Assembly (NCBI RefSeq): GCF_040137905.1
Contig: NZ_JBEFDG010000032.1
Span: 1-64,000, forward strand
Direction of reading: 5' to 3'
DNA from: Corticimicrobacter sp040137905
Lineage (GTDB): Bacteria > Pseudomonadota > Gammaproteobacteria > Burkholderiales > Burkholderiaceae_B
Length of the DNA: 64,000 nucleotides
Part shown: positions 7,471 to 15,672 of the stretch, one piece after another
Layout of the letters: the number at the start of each line of letters is the position of its first letter
Numbering within the stretch: the first letter of the stretch is position 1
Notes under the pieces: model-generated
What the model saw: only the letters and a program-made list of their open reading frames with translations
The model's database searches: none
What the model was told of the DNA's origin: nothing
Translations under genes and position numbers: made by a program

Positions 7471-10398
7471 GTGGTGTCAAGCGCAAAGCAGGCTGGATTT
7501 TCTCGTCGGGATTTCATCAAGCTGGGTACGGTGGGCGGTATTTCTCTGTGGCTGGGTCGCTTGCCTGCGGCGCAGGCAGTCGAGGTCTATCCCGGTGCCA
7601 GCCCAACTGACTGGATCGGGCCGGATGGCAAGGCCAAATACCGCTGGGATGCCATCCGCAAGGTGACGGGCCAGAAGAATTTTGCGTTCGATTTTCGTGC
7701 CCCTGACCTGGAAGGCTGGCCTGCCAGCTCGGGTTATGCCTTCATGTTGAAGGCAACGGATGCCGAGCACGTATTCACCGGGATCGACCTGTCCATGTTG
7801 CCTGCCGATTTGCAGCCTGATCGGGTGCTGTTGCAGGGCGATTTGGCCGGCAGCGGCATCCGGGCACCGTCCAGCATGGGCAAGGGCTTCTACGGCGAGC
7901 ATCTGTTGTTGCCGGTTGGCGAGACCGCGCCGTTGCTGGGACATCCTGTGGCCATGCTGTTCTATCGGGATTTCGATCGCTTCGAGGCCGCCAAGCGCAT
8001 GCTGCGTTTTGAGACCGGCACCGTCAAGTATGGCCAGTTCACTGGCCCCAGGCCGCCTGCCAACTATGGAGCTGCGCGGTTCGTGCGCATTGGCGGCGAG
8101 ACGCCGCAGTCTCCCCCTGTGTTCGCGCCCTTCCAGGATGGGGCCATCAAGGGCGGCTTTCATGGCGACGAGGTCGTCTGGCCGCCATTCGATCCCGATC
8201 CATCCCTGTTCGTGCCGGACGTCATCAAAAGAAAACGGGGCAGTGGCTTTGAAGATGCCTTGCATGCGGCCGATGCCGATCCGACGCTCAAGGAGCGTGC
8301 CATGGATGCCGCTGCCGTCATTGCGGATGAGATTGCCCAGGCACGCGCCAATCCGGACAAGCTGGTGCTGGAGCGGCATGGCTTTTCGCAGTCCATCGAC
8401 CCCTGTGCGATGGAGCCCGACAACTGTACGGCCTGGTACGACGCCGACACGGCCACCCTGCACATCCTGACCGCGACCCAGTCGCCGGCCGGGGTCGCCA
8501 GTGCCGCAGCCGAGATGCTGAAAGACAATCGCCAGGTGCCGGTCAAGCGGATCGTATTGCTGACGGGCTCGACGGTAGGCTATGGTTCCAAGGACTATTC
8601 GGTCTTTCCGTACTACGCCATTGCCGCCTGTCTGTACAGCGGCGGCATGCCCGTGCGCATGGCCAACGACCGCTATGAGCAGTTCCAGCTGGGCATGAAG
8701 CGCCATTCGATCGACATGGACGTGACGATCACGGTCGATCGCCAGACAGGCAAGTTCGAGACGCTCAAGGGGGTCTACACCTGTAATGGCGGTGGCCGGG
8801 AGAACCTGTCGGTTGCCGTGTCTCATGTCTGTGCGCGGGGCGCGCAGTCGGTGTATTACTTTCCGAAGTCCGACCTGGCCACGATGGCGATGGCCACGTC
8901 GGCCGTCGAGGCGGGGTCCATGCGCGGCTTTGGCGCATTGCAGTCCATGACCGTGACGGAGATCATGGTCGATGAAATCGCCGACACGCTGGGGCTGGAC
9001 CCCATCGAGCTGCGCCGGCGCAATGCCTTGCGCACCGGCGACCAGAACACGCAGGGCGGTGTCCAGGCGGGAGACCCGAGGATTGTCGAGATCCTGGACA
9101 GGGCCGCCGCACATCCCCTCTGGATCAACCGCGACCAGGCCAAGGCCGATTTCGACGCGGCCAACCCCGGCAAGCGCTACGGCGTTGGCTTTGCGCAGGT
9201 GCAGACCGTTTATGGTTCCAGTGGCGATCCGGGCATCCTGGTGCTGGAGTTCGATGCTGCCGGCACCTTGAGCATGCGGCACTGCGTTCAGGAAATCGGC
9301 ACGGGGGCGACCACGGCACAGCAGGTCATGGTGTGGCAGGCCCTGGGCAAGGCCCCGGACAATGTCTCCTTCGGGGTGACCGATTTCCCGGAACTGCCGC
9401 TGCATACCGCGCGGGCCGACCAGGCGCAGCAGGACAAGTATGCCCAGCACGATCCCTATTGGGTGCCGGCCATCGTGCCCGACATGAGTTCATCGAGCAG
9501 CGTGTATTACACCGGCTTTGCCACGCGACAGGCCGCGCGTTTCCTGCTGGAGTACTCGCTCTGGCCGGCGGCGCGCGCGATCTGGAGCGAAGGGGCCGGT
9601 GGTGGTCCGATATCGACGTTCGATGTGCAGTTTTCGGATCTGCGCGTGAGCCCCGAAGGACTGGGCGGTGGCGGCATGGCACCCATCCCGTTTGAGCAAC
9701 TGGCCCGCAAGGCACACGACATGGGGCTGGTGACCGGCGTGGCCCTGCACACCTTCAGCCGATGGGAATGGGCGCGTGCCGAGTTCGACATTCCCGGCGT
9801 GGGCGTGCGGACTCTGGCGGTCGATGCCCTGGCGTTGCGCTATGGCGAAGGCGCGCCGCCAGCGCTGAAGCAGCGCATGAGCGTGGCCGGCTATGACTTC
9901 ATCAAGCGCATCCGTGCCCTGTATCCGCCCGTCAAGCGCAGCAGCGCCGGGCCGACGACCTATACCTCGGCGGCCTACATCATGGAACTGAACGTCAATA
10001 CGTTCACGGGCGAGGTCGATGTGATGCGACATCATGCGCTGATGGACCCTGGCACCATGATCGTGCCCCAACTGGTGTCCGGGCAATTGCAGGGCGGTGC
10101 CGCCATGGGGATCGGTCATGCGCTGATGGAAGAACTGCCCCTGTATGGCGACGGGCCCGGCGATGGTACGTGGAACTTCAACCGCTATGTGCTGCCGCGC
10201 GCCGCGGATGTGGCGGTCTGGACGCAGACCGCAGAGTTCCTGCCGCCGCTGTCAGAGACCTCACCACCCAAGGGCATGGCCGAACTGGGCATGATTCCCA
10301 TCGTGGCGGCCACCAGCAATGCGATTGCCCATGCCATCGGCAAACGCTTCTATGAGTTTCCGGTTTCTGCGGAGAAGATTCGGAAGGCGCTGGGGTAG
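7471..10398 (+). CDS. Tat-exported molybdopterin hydroxylase, large subunit (xanthine dehydrogenase / isoquinoline 1-oxidoreductase beta type)
   Basis: The 975-residue protein is related to the molybdopterin cytosine dinucleotide-binding large subunits of the xanthine dehydrogenase superfamily, closest in style to the IorB/periplasmic aldehyde dehydrogenase group. It starts with a twin-arginine signal (SRRDFIKLG, residues 11-19, then a hydrophobic stretch ending near PAAQA). The molybdenum-domain motifs include SVEAGSMRGFGALQ-type sequence near residue 480 and GMAELGMIPIVAATSNA near the C-terminus, where Glu938 fits the conserved catalytic base. Translation starts at a GTG (7471, or the adjacent GTG at 7474) after AGGAG. 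The partner [2Fe-2S] subunit and cytochrome usually encoded beside such genes are absent here. The substrate is unknown. Confidence 0.85.
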   Translation: MVSSAKQAGFSRRDFIKLGTVGGISLWLGRLPAAQAVEVYPGASPTDWIGPDGKAKYRWDAIRKVTGQKNFAFDFRAPDLEGWPASSGYAFMLKATDAEHVFTGIDLSMLPADLQPDRVLLQGDLAGSGIRAPSSMGKGFYGEHLLLPVGETAPLLGHPVAMLFYRDFDRFEAAKRMLRFETGTVKYGQFTGPRPPANYGAARFVRIGGETPQSPPVFAPFQDGAIKGGFHGDEVVWPPFDPDPSLFVPDVIKRKRGSGFEDALHAADADPTLKERAMDAAAVIADEIAQARANPDKLVLERHGFSQSIDPCAMEPDNCTAWYDADTATLHILTATQSPAGVASAAAEMLKDNRQVPVKRIVLLTGSTVGYGSKDYSVFPYYAIAACLYSGGMPVRMANDRYEQFQLGMKRHSIDMDVTITVDRQTGKFETLKGVYTCNGGGRENLSVAVSHVCARGAQSVYYFPKSDLATMAMATSAVEAGSMRGFGALQSMTVTEIMVDEIADTLGLDPIELRRRNALRTGDQNTQGGVQAGDPRIVEILDRAAAHPLWINRDQAKADFDAANPGKRYGVGFAQVQTVYGSSGDPGILVLEFDAAGTLSMRHCVQEIGTGATTAQQVMVWQALGKAPDNVSFGVTDFPELPLHTARADQAQQDKYAQHDPYWVPAIVPDMSSSSSVYYTGFATRQAARFLLEYSLWPAARAIWSEGAGGGPISTFDVQFSDLRVSPEGLGGGGMAPIPFEQLARKAHDMGLVTGVALHTFSRWEWARAEFDIPGVGVRTLAVDALALRYGEGAPPALKQRMSVAGYDFIKRIRALYPPVKRSSAGPTTYTSAAYIMELNVNTFTGEVDVMRHHALMDPGTMIVPQLVSGQLQGGAAMGIGHALMEELPLYGDGPGDGTWNFNRYVLPRAADVAVWTQTAEFLPPLSETSPPKGMAELGMIPIVAATSNAIAHAIGKRFYEFPVSAEKIRKALG

Positions 10399-10427
10399 TT
10401 GGGGCGGGAGGGAGTCGCGGAGGACGC

Positions 10428-11945
10428 TCACTTCCCAATACAAAACCCCGCAAAAATCTCCCCCAGCAAATCATCACTACTGAAAACCCCGGTGATCTCC
10501 CCCAGCGCCTCGTGCGCCAGCCGCAGCTCTTCCGCAAACAGATCCAGCACGCGGTCATCCATCTGCGCGTGCGCCCAGGCCATCTCAAGGTGTTCGCTGG
10601 CGCGCAGCAGCGCCTGCATGTGCCGTTCCCGGGCCAGCCAGGGGGATTCCATCGAGGCATTCCAGCCGGCCAGTCGCAGTAGCGTCTGGCGCAGCGTATC
10701 CAGCCCCTGGCCGGTGGCGGCGGAAACACAGAGGATCTCGCCGGCATCGCGCCGTCCGTTGGGAGAAGGCTGCGCTGCGCAGGCGAGGGTGTCCGTGCCG
10801 CCCGGCAGCAGGTCCAGTTTGTTGTAGACGGTCAGCACCGGCGTGCCGGCCGGCACGCGGGCGGCGATGTCTGGCTCCAGGATGGGCGATTCACCCATGG
10901 CAGGCAGATGACTGCCACGGGGTAGATCGGCGGCTCCCGGTTCATTGACGTGACTGCGGGTTGCCGCAGCATCGGCGTTCTGTGCCGACCTGTCGGTCAG
11001 CCCCATCACCGAGCGGATATCCCGCAGATGCAGCACCACGTCCGCTTTCTCGATTTCCTGCCAACTGCGGGCGATGCCGATGCGTTCGACCGTATCTTCG
11101 GTGTCGCGCAGGCCGGCGGTATCGACGATATGCAGCGGCACGCCGTCGATATGGATCTGTTGCTCGACCTTGTCGCGGGTGGTGCCGGCAATCGGGGTGA
11201 CGATGGCAGCCTCGAAGCCGGCCAGCGCATTGAGCAGGCTCGATTTGCCCACATTGGGCTGGCCAGCCAGCACGACCCGCAGACCTTCGCGCAGGATCAC
11301 GCCCTGACGTGTCTGGGCGATGATGGTCTGCAGGGCCTCTCGTAGTTGTTGCAGCGTACCGCGTGCCTGGTATTTTTCGAGGAAATCGATTTCTTCCTCG
11401 GGGAAATCCAGAGTGGCTTCGACCAGGGTGCGCAGGCCCACGATATCGCCTGCCAGCGCATCGACCTGGGCTGAAAAGGCACCGGTCAACGAGGCCATGG
11501 CACCGCGTGCGGCGGCGTCCGAAGAGGCTTCGATCAGGTCGGCCACAGCCTCGGCCTGCGCCAGGTCGAGGCGATCATTGAGAAAGGCCCGCCGGGTGAA
11601 CTCCCCTGGCTCGGCCAGCCGCAGGCCCAGGTCGCGGCCAGCCTCCAGGCAGCGCTCCAGCACCTGTCGCAGCACAGCCGGACCACCGTGGCCTTGCAGC
11701 TCGAGCACATCCTCGCCGGTGTACGAATGCGGACCGGGAAAGGACAGTACGATACCCTCGTCGATGGTACTGCCGTCGTCTCTCAGAAAAGGCAGGAAGT
11801 GTGCGTGGCGTGGCCTGAGGGGCTGGGCGAACAGCCGTGTGCGCAGTGCGGTGAGGTCCGGGCCGGATACGCGCACCACGCCGATACCGCCCCGGCCTGG
11901 GGCGGTGGCGATGGCGGCGATCGGGTCGGTGTGATGGGCACTCAT
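10428..11945 (-). CDS. mnmE: tRNA uridine-5-carboxymethylaminomethyl modification GTPase MnmE
   Basis: MnmE works with MnmG to install the cmnm5 modification on wobble uridines of certain tRNAs. The 505-residue product shows the N-terminal folate-binding domain, the helical domain and an inserted GTPase domain with G1 GQPNVGKS (228-235), G2 GTTRDK, G3 DTAG (275-278), G4 NKLD (375-378), and the C-terminal CIGK motif with the essential cysteine at 502. It is about 50 residues longer than usual because of an Ala/Pro-rich insertion between G3 and G4 (about 312-365). Its position in the mnmE-yidC-rnpA-rpmH origin cluster is classical, although marC is inserted between mnmE and yidC. Confidence 0.98.
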   Translation of the reverse strand: MSAHHTDPIAAIATAPGRGGIGVVRVSGPDLTALRTRLFAQPLRPRHAHFLPFLRDDGSTIDEGIVLSFPGPHSYTGEDVLELQGHGGPAVLRQVLERCLEAGRDLGLRLAEPGEFTRRAFLNDRLDLAQAEAVADLIEASSDAAARGAMASLTGAFSAQVDALAGDIVGLRTLVEATLDFPEEEIDFLEKYQARGTLQQLREALQTIIAQTRQGVILREGLRVVLAGQPNVGKSSLLNALAGFEAAIVTPIAGTTRDKVEQQIHIDGVPLHIVDTAGLRDTEDTVERIGIARSWQEIEKADVVLHLRDIRSVMGLTDRSAQNADAAATRSHVNEPGAADLPRGSHLPAMGESPILEPDIAARVPAGTPVLTVYNKLDLLPGGTDTLACAAQPSPNGRRDAGEILCVSAATGQGLDTLRQTLLRLAGWNASMESPWLARERHMQALLRASEHLEMAWAHAQMDDRVLDLFAEELRLAHEALGEITGVFSSDDLLGEIFAGFCIGK

Positions 11946-11972
11946 GCAAACTCCTGCTGATGCGGACTGCCG

Positions 11973-12677
11973 CTAGAACGCTGCAGCGGGTGCGGCCGTG
12001 GTTGGGGTGACGATTTCCTGCACGCCGTTGATCACGAACTGGACAGCCATGCAGACCAGCAGGAAGCCCATGATGCGTGAAATGGCTTCCACACCGTTGT
12101 GGCCAATGAATTTGACGATCTTTTCAGCCGAGCTCAGGCAGAGCCAGAACAGCAGGGCCAGCAAGACGAAGACGATGACCGGCGAGACCATCAGGACCCA
12201 GTCCGCATATTCCTTCGTGTCGCTGCCGTTGATGGTGGCGGCTACGCTGACGATCATGGCGATGGTGCCGGGGCCGGCCGTGCCCGGCATGGCCAGCGGT
12301 ACGAAGGCGATGTTGGGCACATTGGCGCTGGCCATGGCCGTCTCGTTGGTTTTCTGGGCCTCGGGCAGATCGGTGTTGCTGCTGGGAAACAGCATGGTGA
12401 AGCCGATAAAGGCCACAATCAGGCCACCGGCGATGCGCATGCCGGGGATGGAGATCCCGAACGACTGCATGATCAGATGTCCGCCAAAGAAGGTGACGAT
12501 CATGATCATGAAGACATAGAGCGTGGCCTGGCGCACCTGTGCCTGACGCTCCTTGTAGGGGATGAAGCGGCTCAGTGACAGGAACATGATCATCGATGTC
12601 AACGGATTGGACAGCGGCAGCATCAGCAGCAGGCCCAGGCCGGTCAGCGAAACAAGGTCGGTCAGGTCTTTCAGCAT
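11973..12677 (-). CDS. MarC/UPF0056-family integral membrane protein
   Basis: The 234-residue inner-membrane protein of the MarC family has about six hydrophobic segments. Conserved features include the N-terminal LTGLGLLLMLPLSNPLTS, the central GISIPGMRIAGGLIVAFIGF and NIAFVPLAMPGTAGPGTIAMI. The function of the family is not established; the early link to multiple antibiotic resistance was not upheld. The ATG at 12677 has a GGAG ribosome site and matches family length; a TTG at 12716 would add 13 unrelated residues. It lies 27 nt upstream of mnmE and about 150 nt downstream of yidC, behind a terminator, so it probably has its own promoter. Confidence 0.9.
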   Translation of the reverse strand: MLKDLTDLVSLTGLGLLLMLPLSNPLTSMIMFLSLSRFIPYKERQAQVRQATLYVFMIMIVTFFGGHLIMQSFGISIPGMRIAGGLIVAFIGFTMLFPSSNTDLPEAQKTNETAMASANVPNIAFVPLAMPGTAGPGTIAMIVSVAATINGSDTKEYADWVLMVSPVIVFVLLALLFWLCLSSAEKIVKFIGHNGVEAISRIMGFLLVCMAVQFVINGVQEIVTPTTAAPAAAF

Positions 12678-12721
12678 CTCAGTGTGCTCCGGGAAAAACT
12701 CAGCAAGGGTAGACAATAAAC

Positions 12722-12752
12722 AAAAAGGCGCCGGCTGTCTGCCTGGCGCCTT
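12722..12752 (-). terminator. Rho-independent terminator of the rpmH-rnpA-yidD-yidC operon
   Basis: On the minus strand the 8-bp stem AAGGCGCC / GGCGCCTT is followed directly by TTTTTG, 75 nt past the yidC stop. A smaller CATCC/GGATG hairpin lies between it and yidC. Confidence 0.8.
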
Positions 12753-12826
12753 CGGAGACTGCGTCGTGGAACGGGCCGGTTGTCATCCCGAAGGATGCCT
12801 GACAGCCCGTTACCTCGTCATGTCGC

Positions 12827-14539
12827 TCAGTTGTTGGCGGCTGCTGCTGTCTGTTTTTCCATCTTCTTGGTGATGTACCACTGTTGCGCGATCGACAGGA
12901 TGTTGTTGACGCACCAGTACAGCACTAGACCGGCCGGGAAGAAGAACATCATCCCGCCGAACACCAGCGGCATGATCATCATGATCTTGGCCTGCATGGG
13001 ATCGGGTGGCGTCGGGTTCAGCTTGATCTGCAGGAACATGGTCGCCATCATCACGGCGGGCAGGATGAAGTACGGATCGCGCACCGACAGGTCATGCACC
13101 CAGAGGATCCAGGGCGCACCGCGCATCTCGACGCTGGCCAGCAGCACCCAGTACAGCGAGATGAAGACCGGGATCTGCACCACGATCGGCAGGCAGCCGC
13201 CCAGCGGATTGATCTTCTCGTTGCGGTACATCTCCATCATGGCGGCGTTGAGCTTGGGCTTGTCGTCGCCATACTTCTCTTTGAGGGCCTGCAGGCGCGG
13301 GGCGACCATTTTCATCTTGGCCATCGAGCGGTAGCTGGCCGAAGCGAGCGGGTAGAACGCGGCCTTGATCAGCACAGTCAGGGCCACGATGGTCCAGCCC
13401 CAGTTGCCCAGCAACATGTGCAGCCAGGTCATGAGCGAGAACAGCGGCTTGGCGATGATCGTCAGCCAGCCGTAGTCCACCACCAGATCCAGGCCAGGGG
13501 CCAGGGCTTCCATGGCCTGCTGGTCCTGCGGGCCGACCCACAGGCGAGCCGAGGCGATGGTGGTTGCGCCGGGGGCGATGGCATCGACCGGCTCGATGGC
13601 GCGCACGGCGAACAGGTTCTTCTGCAGTTCGACGATGTCGTTGGTGCGAACCTTGCCCTGCGGCGGGACCCAGGCGGTGGCGAAATAGTGCTGGATCATG
13701 GCGATCCAGCCGTTGTCTGCCTGACGGACGTAGTCAGCCTTGTTCTTTTCGATATCGGAGAAGGTCACCTTCTGGAACTTGTCCTGGTTCGAGTACACGG
13801 CCGGGCCAGTGAAGGTGCGGTAAAAGCTCGATGAGTCGGCGGGCGAGTTGCCGTCGCGGGTGATCTGCAGGTAGACCGAGGGCGACTTGGCAGCTTCGCT
13901 GGTGTTGGTCAGGGCATGCTTGACGTCGACGACGTAGCTGCCCTTTTGCAGGCTGAAGCTCTTGACCAGGCGCACGCCGCCCGACTCGGCCTGGAACACC
14001 ACGGTCAGGTTGTCGCCGTTCAGTTCGTGGTCGGCGCTGATCACGCTGAATTGCGACAGGTGGTTGGGGTAGGCCTCGGCACCGGCGGGCGCACCCACGG
14101 CACCGGTCTGCACCAGGTAGGTCAGGGCAGGCACGTTGTCGAGCAGGATGGTGGGCTGGTCGGAGCCGCTGCTGGCCGGATACTTGAGCAACTCCGCCTT
14201 GATGATCTGCGCACCCTGGGTGTCGAAGGTCAGGCGCAGCACATCGCTGGAGACGACCAGCAGGCGATCCTGAGGTGCATTGTCTGCGGGTACGCTGGCC
14301 AGAGCGGGCTGCGATGCGCCCGGTACGGTGCCGGTTGCCGCAGCAGGAGCCTGTGCGGCTGCAGGCACTGCCGGATCGGTGGCACCCTGCGTACCGGCAA
14401 TGGGTGCGCTCGTGGTGTCGGCCTGTGCCGGCTGGGAGCTGAACAGGCCGGGCTGACCATTATGGGTCTGCCAGTTGTTCCAGAGCAGCAGCAGCGCGAA
14501 AGAAAAGATCATCCAGAGGATGGTGCGTCGAATATCCAT
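12827..14539 (-). CDS. yidC: Membrane protein insertase YidC
   Basis: YidC inserts and folds proteins in the inner membrane, alone or with SecYEG. The 570-residue product has an N-terminal membrane anchor (residues about 5-22), a Pro/Ala/Thr-rich linker (about 30-85), a large periplasmic beta domain, and the conserved C-terminal membrane core at about residues 360-550 (MTWLHMLLGNWGWTIVALTVLIK begins just before it, and LGGCLPIVVQIPVFISLYWVL is typical). The size is that of proteobacterial YidC. It follows yidD by 84 nt in the rpmH operon and is closed by the terminator at 12722-12752. Confidence 0.99.
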   Translation of the reverse strand: MDIRRTILWMIFSFALLLLWNNWQTHNGQPGLFSSQPAQADTTSAPIAGTQGATDPAVPAAAQAPAAATGTVPGASQPALASVPADNAPQDRLLVVSSDVLRLTFDTQGAQIIKAELLKYPASSGSDQPTILLDNVPALTYLVQTGAVGAPAGAEAYPNHLSQFSVISADHELNGDNLTVVFQAESGGVRLVKSFSLQKGSYVVDVKHALTNTSEAAKSPSVYLQITRDGNSPADSSSFYRTFTGPAVYSNQDKFQKVTFSDIEKNKADYVRQADNGWIAMIQHYFATAWVPPQGKVRTNDIVELQKNLFAVRAIEPVDAIAPGATTIASARLWVGPQDQQAMEALAPGLDLVVDYGWLTIIAKPLFSLMTWLHMLLGNWGWTIVALTVLIKAAFYPLASASYRSMAKMKMVAPRLQALKEKYGDDKPKLNAAMMEMYRNEKINPLGGCLPIVVQIPVFISLYWVLLASVEMRGAPWILWVHDLSVRDPYFILPAVMMATMFLQIKLNPTPPDPMQAKIMMIMPLVFGGMMFFFPAGLVLYWCVNNILSIAQQWYITKKMEKQTAAAANN

Positions 14540-14623
14540 GGTGCCTGCAGAGAGTTAAATCCGGCCGGAGCGGAAAGGGTGTGTCGGAATCAGGTTTGCG
14601 GCAAAGTCCACAAGTTTAGCCGG

Positions 14624-14920
14624 TTAAGGCTGCGGATGGTGGCGTCCGTCATGTTCGCCGTGTTCGTGGTGCGACCCATGCCGTGCGTGGCTCGCACCAC
14701 ACCGGCAGTCCGGAACCGGATCGACGCCGCCCTGGGCCCATGGGTGGCAGCGGCCGATGCGCCGCACCATCAGCCAGAATCCCTTCCACGCACCATGCGT
14801 CTCGATGGCTTCGATGGCGTACTGGGAACAGGTGGGGGTGAAGCGGCACGAGTGGCCGGTCCAGGGGCTGATGAAATAGCGGTAGAAGCGGATCGGTGCG
14901 ATCAGCAGCGCCTTCAGCAT
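14624..14920 (-). CDS. yidD: Membrane protein insertion efficiency factor YidD
   Basis: This small membrane-associated protein of the UPF0161 family helps YidC-dependent insertion. The 98-residue product has the amphipathic N-terminus (LIAPIRFYRYFISPWTG), the three-cysteine signature CRFTPTCSQYA and the GRCHPWAQGGVDPVP motif near residues 56-70. The start overlaps the rnpA stop by 7 nt. The C-terminal tail after the conserved domain is unusual: about 20 residues with eight histidines (SHARHGSHHEHGEHDGRHH), not part of the core family and possibly metal binding. Confidence 0.96.
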   Translation of the reverse strand: MLKALLIAPIRFYRYFISPWTGHSCRFTPTCSQYAIEAIETHGAWKGFWLMVRRIGRCHPWAQGGVDPVPDCRCGASHARHGSHHEHGEHDGRHHPQP

Positions 14921-15303
14921 TGGGCCGCCCTCCGGAAATGCCTGTCCAGCTCGATGCGCGCCTGGCGCTTGAGCTCGGTGAGGGACGTGTCGGGAATGCG
15001 GTTGCCCAGGCGCACCACATAATCGGCCGGCGGCAATTGCCCCTGTATCTGGCGAAATGCTTCGCGCGCTACACGCTTGAGGGCGTTGCGGCTGACCGAC
15101 AGCGGTGCGAGGCGTTTGGCAACGATCAGCCCCAGGCGCGCGCGCGAACAGGCGGGCGCGTCAGAGGTCGCTGCAGGTGCGCTATGCAGTACGAACAAAG
15201 CCCCTCGGGATACGCGGCGGTTCTTGAGGCACGCGGCGTATTCGGAAGGGCGCAGCAGGCGGGCGGCAGCGGGAAAGCGGGCTGTCGGCCGGGGCTCGAT
15301 CAC
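14914..15303 (-). CDS. rnpA: Ribonuclease P protein component
   Basis: This is the protein subunit of RNase P, which matures the 5' end of tRNAs. The 129-residue product has the basic RNR-type motif region near residues 75-90 (RNALKRVAREAFR). The start is a GTG at 15303 that overlaps the rpmH stop codon in GTGA, so translation is coupled to rpmH; the long open frame upstream of it is the shadow of rpmH. The residues SRARLGLIVAKRLAPLSVSR match the family core. Its position between rpmH and yidD is universal in this cluster. Confidence 0.95.
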   Translation of the reverse strand: MIEPRPTARFPAAARLLRPSEYAACLKNRRVSRGALFVLHSAPAATSDAPACSRARLGLIVAKRLAPLSVSRNALKRVAREAFRQIQGQLPPADYVVRLGNRIPDTSLTELKRQARIELDRHFRRAAQC

Positions 15304-15434
15304 ACTGCCAGGCGCTTGCGGCCCTTGGCACGACGTGCGCTCAGCACGGCGCGGCCGGCACGGGTCTTCATGCGCACGCGAAAGCCGTGGGTACGCTTGC
15401 GACGGGTAACGGAGGGTTGGAAAGTACGTTTCAT
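15300..15434 (-). CDS. rpmH: 50S ribosomal protein L34
   Basis: The 44-residue, highly basic ribosomal protein L34 begins MKRTFQPS and continues KRTHGFRVRMKTRAGR, as expected for the family. The ATG at 15434 gives the standard length; upstream in-frame codons are non-coding leader. It is the first gene of the leftward origin operon, with a good sigma-70 promoter about 120 nt upstream. Confidence 0.99.
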   Translation of the reverse strand: MKRTFQPSVTRRKRTHGFRVRMKTRAGRAVLSARRAKGRKRLAV

Positions 15435-15543
15435 GTTCAGATCCGGGTTGGTCTGGAGGGTTGGTCCAAGGGCAGTACCGAGCCGCATCCCAGGCTGCAT
15501 CAGGCATGGCCTGTGCAGCAGAAAATCGCCCGCTACAGTGAAA

Positions 15544-15672
15544 AGCCCTCTATTTCATCAAATTTTTGCAGTGTAGTCAAATGGTTAGGGATGGTGAACG
15601 TGTAACCGGGCAGGCGGCCTGTGGATAACATGGGCCGGGACAGGGTAGAATCGAGGTTTGGATAAGAGTCAA
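15544..15672. other. dnaA-rpmH spacer with DnaA boxes (candidate oriC / dnaA control region)
   Basis: The spacer between the divergent rpmH and dnaA genes carries one perfect DnaA box (TGTGGATAA, 15620-15628, the reverse complement of TTATCCACA) and one 8-of-9 match (TTTGGATAA, 15657-15665) in the same orientation. An A/T-rich stretch at 15551-15575 could unwind, though it is also used by the rpmH promoter. Two boxes are fewer than in most full origins, so this may be only the dnaA autoregulatory part, with the main origin elsewhere nearby. Confidence 0.55.
15552..15580 (-). promoter_or_regulatory. Sigma-70 promoter for rpmH operon
   Basis: Read on the minus strand, a TTGACT -35 element (15575-15580) and a TGAAAT -10 element (15552-15557) are separated by exactly 17 nt of A/T-rich sequence. 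It points into rpmH. The spacing and match are good, but the assignment is by inspection only. Confidence 0.6.

Noticed and set aside
7477..9450. Long open minus-strand frame opposite the molybdoenzyme gene
   Set aside because: A GC-rich antisense shadow: residues are His/Arg/Gly-rich without any recognisable domain, while the plus strand encodes a clear family member.
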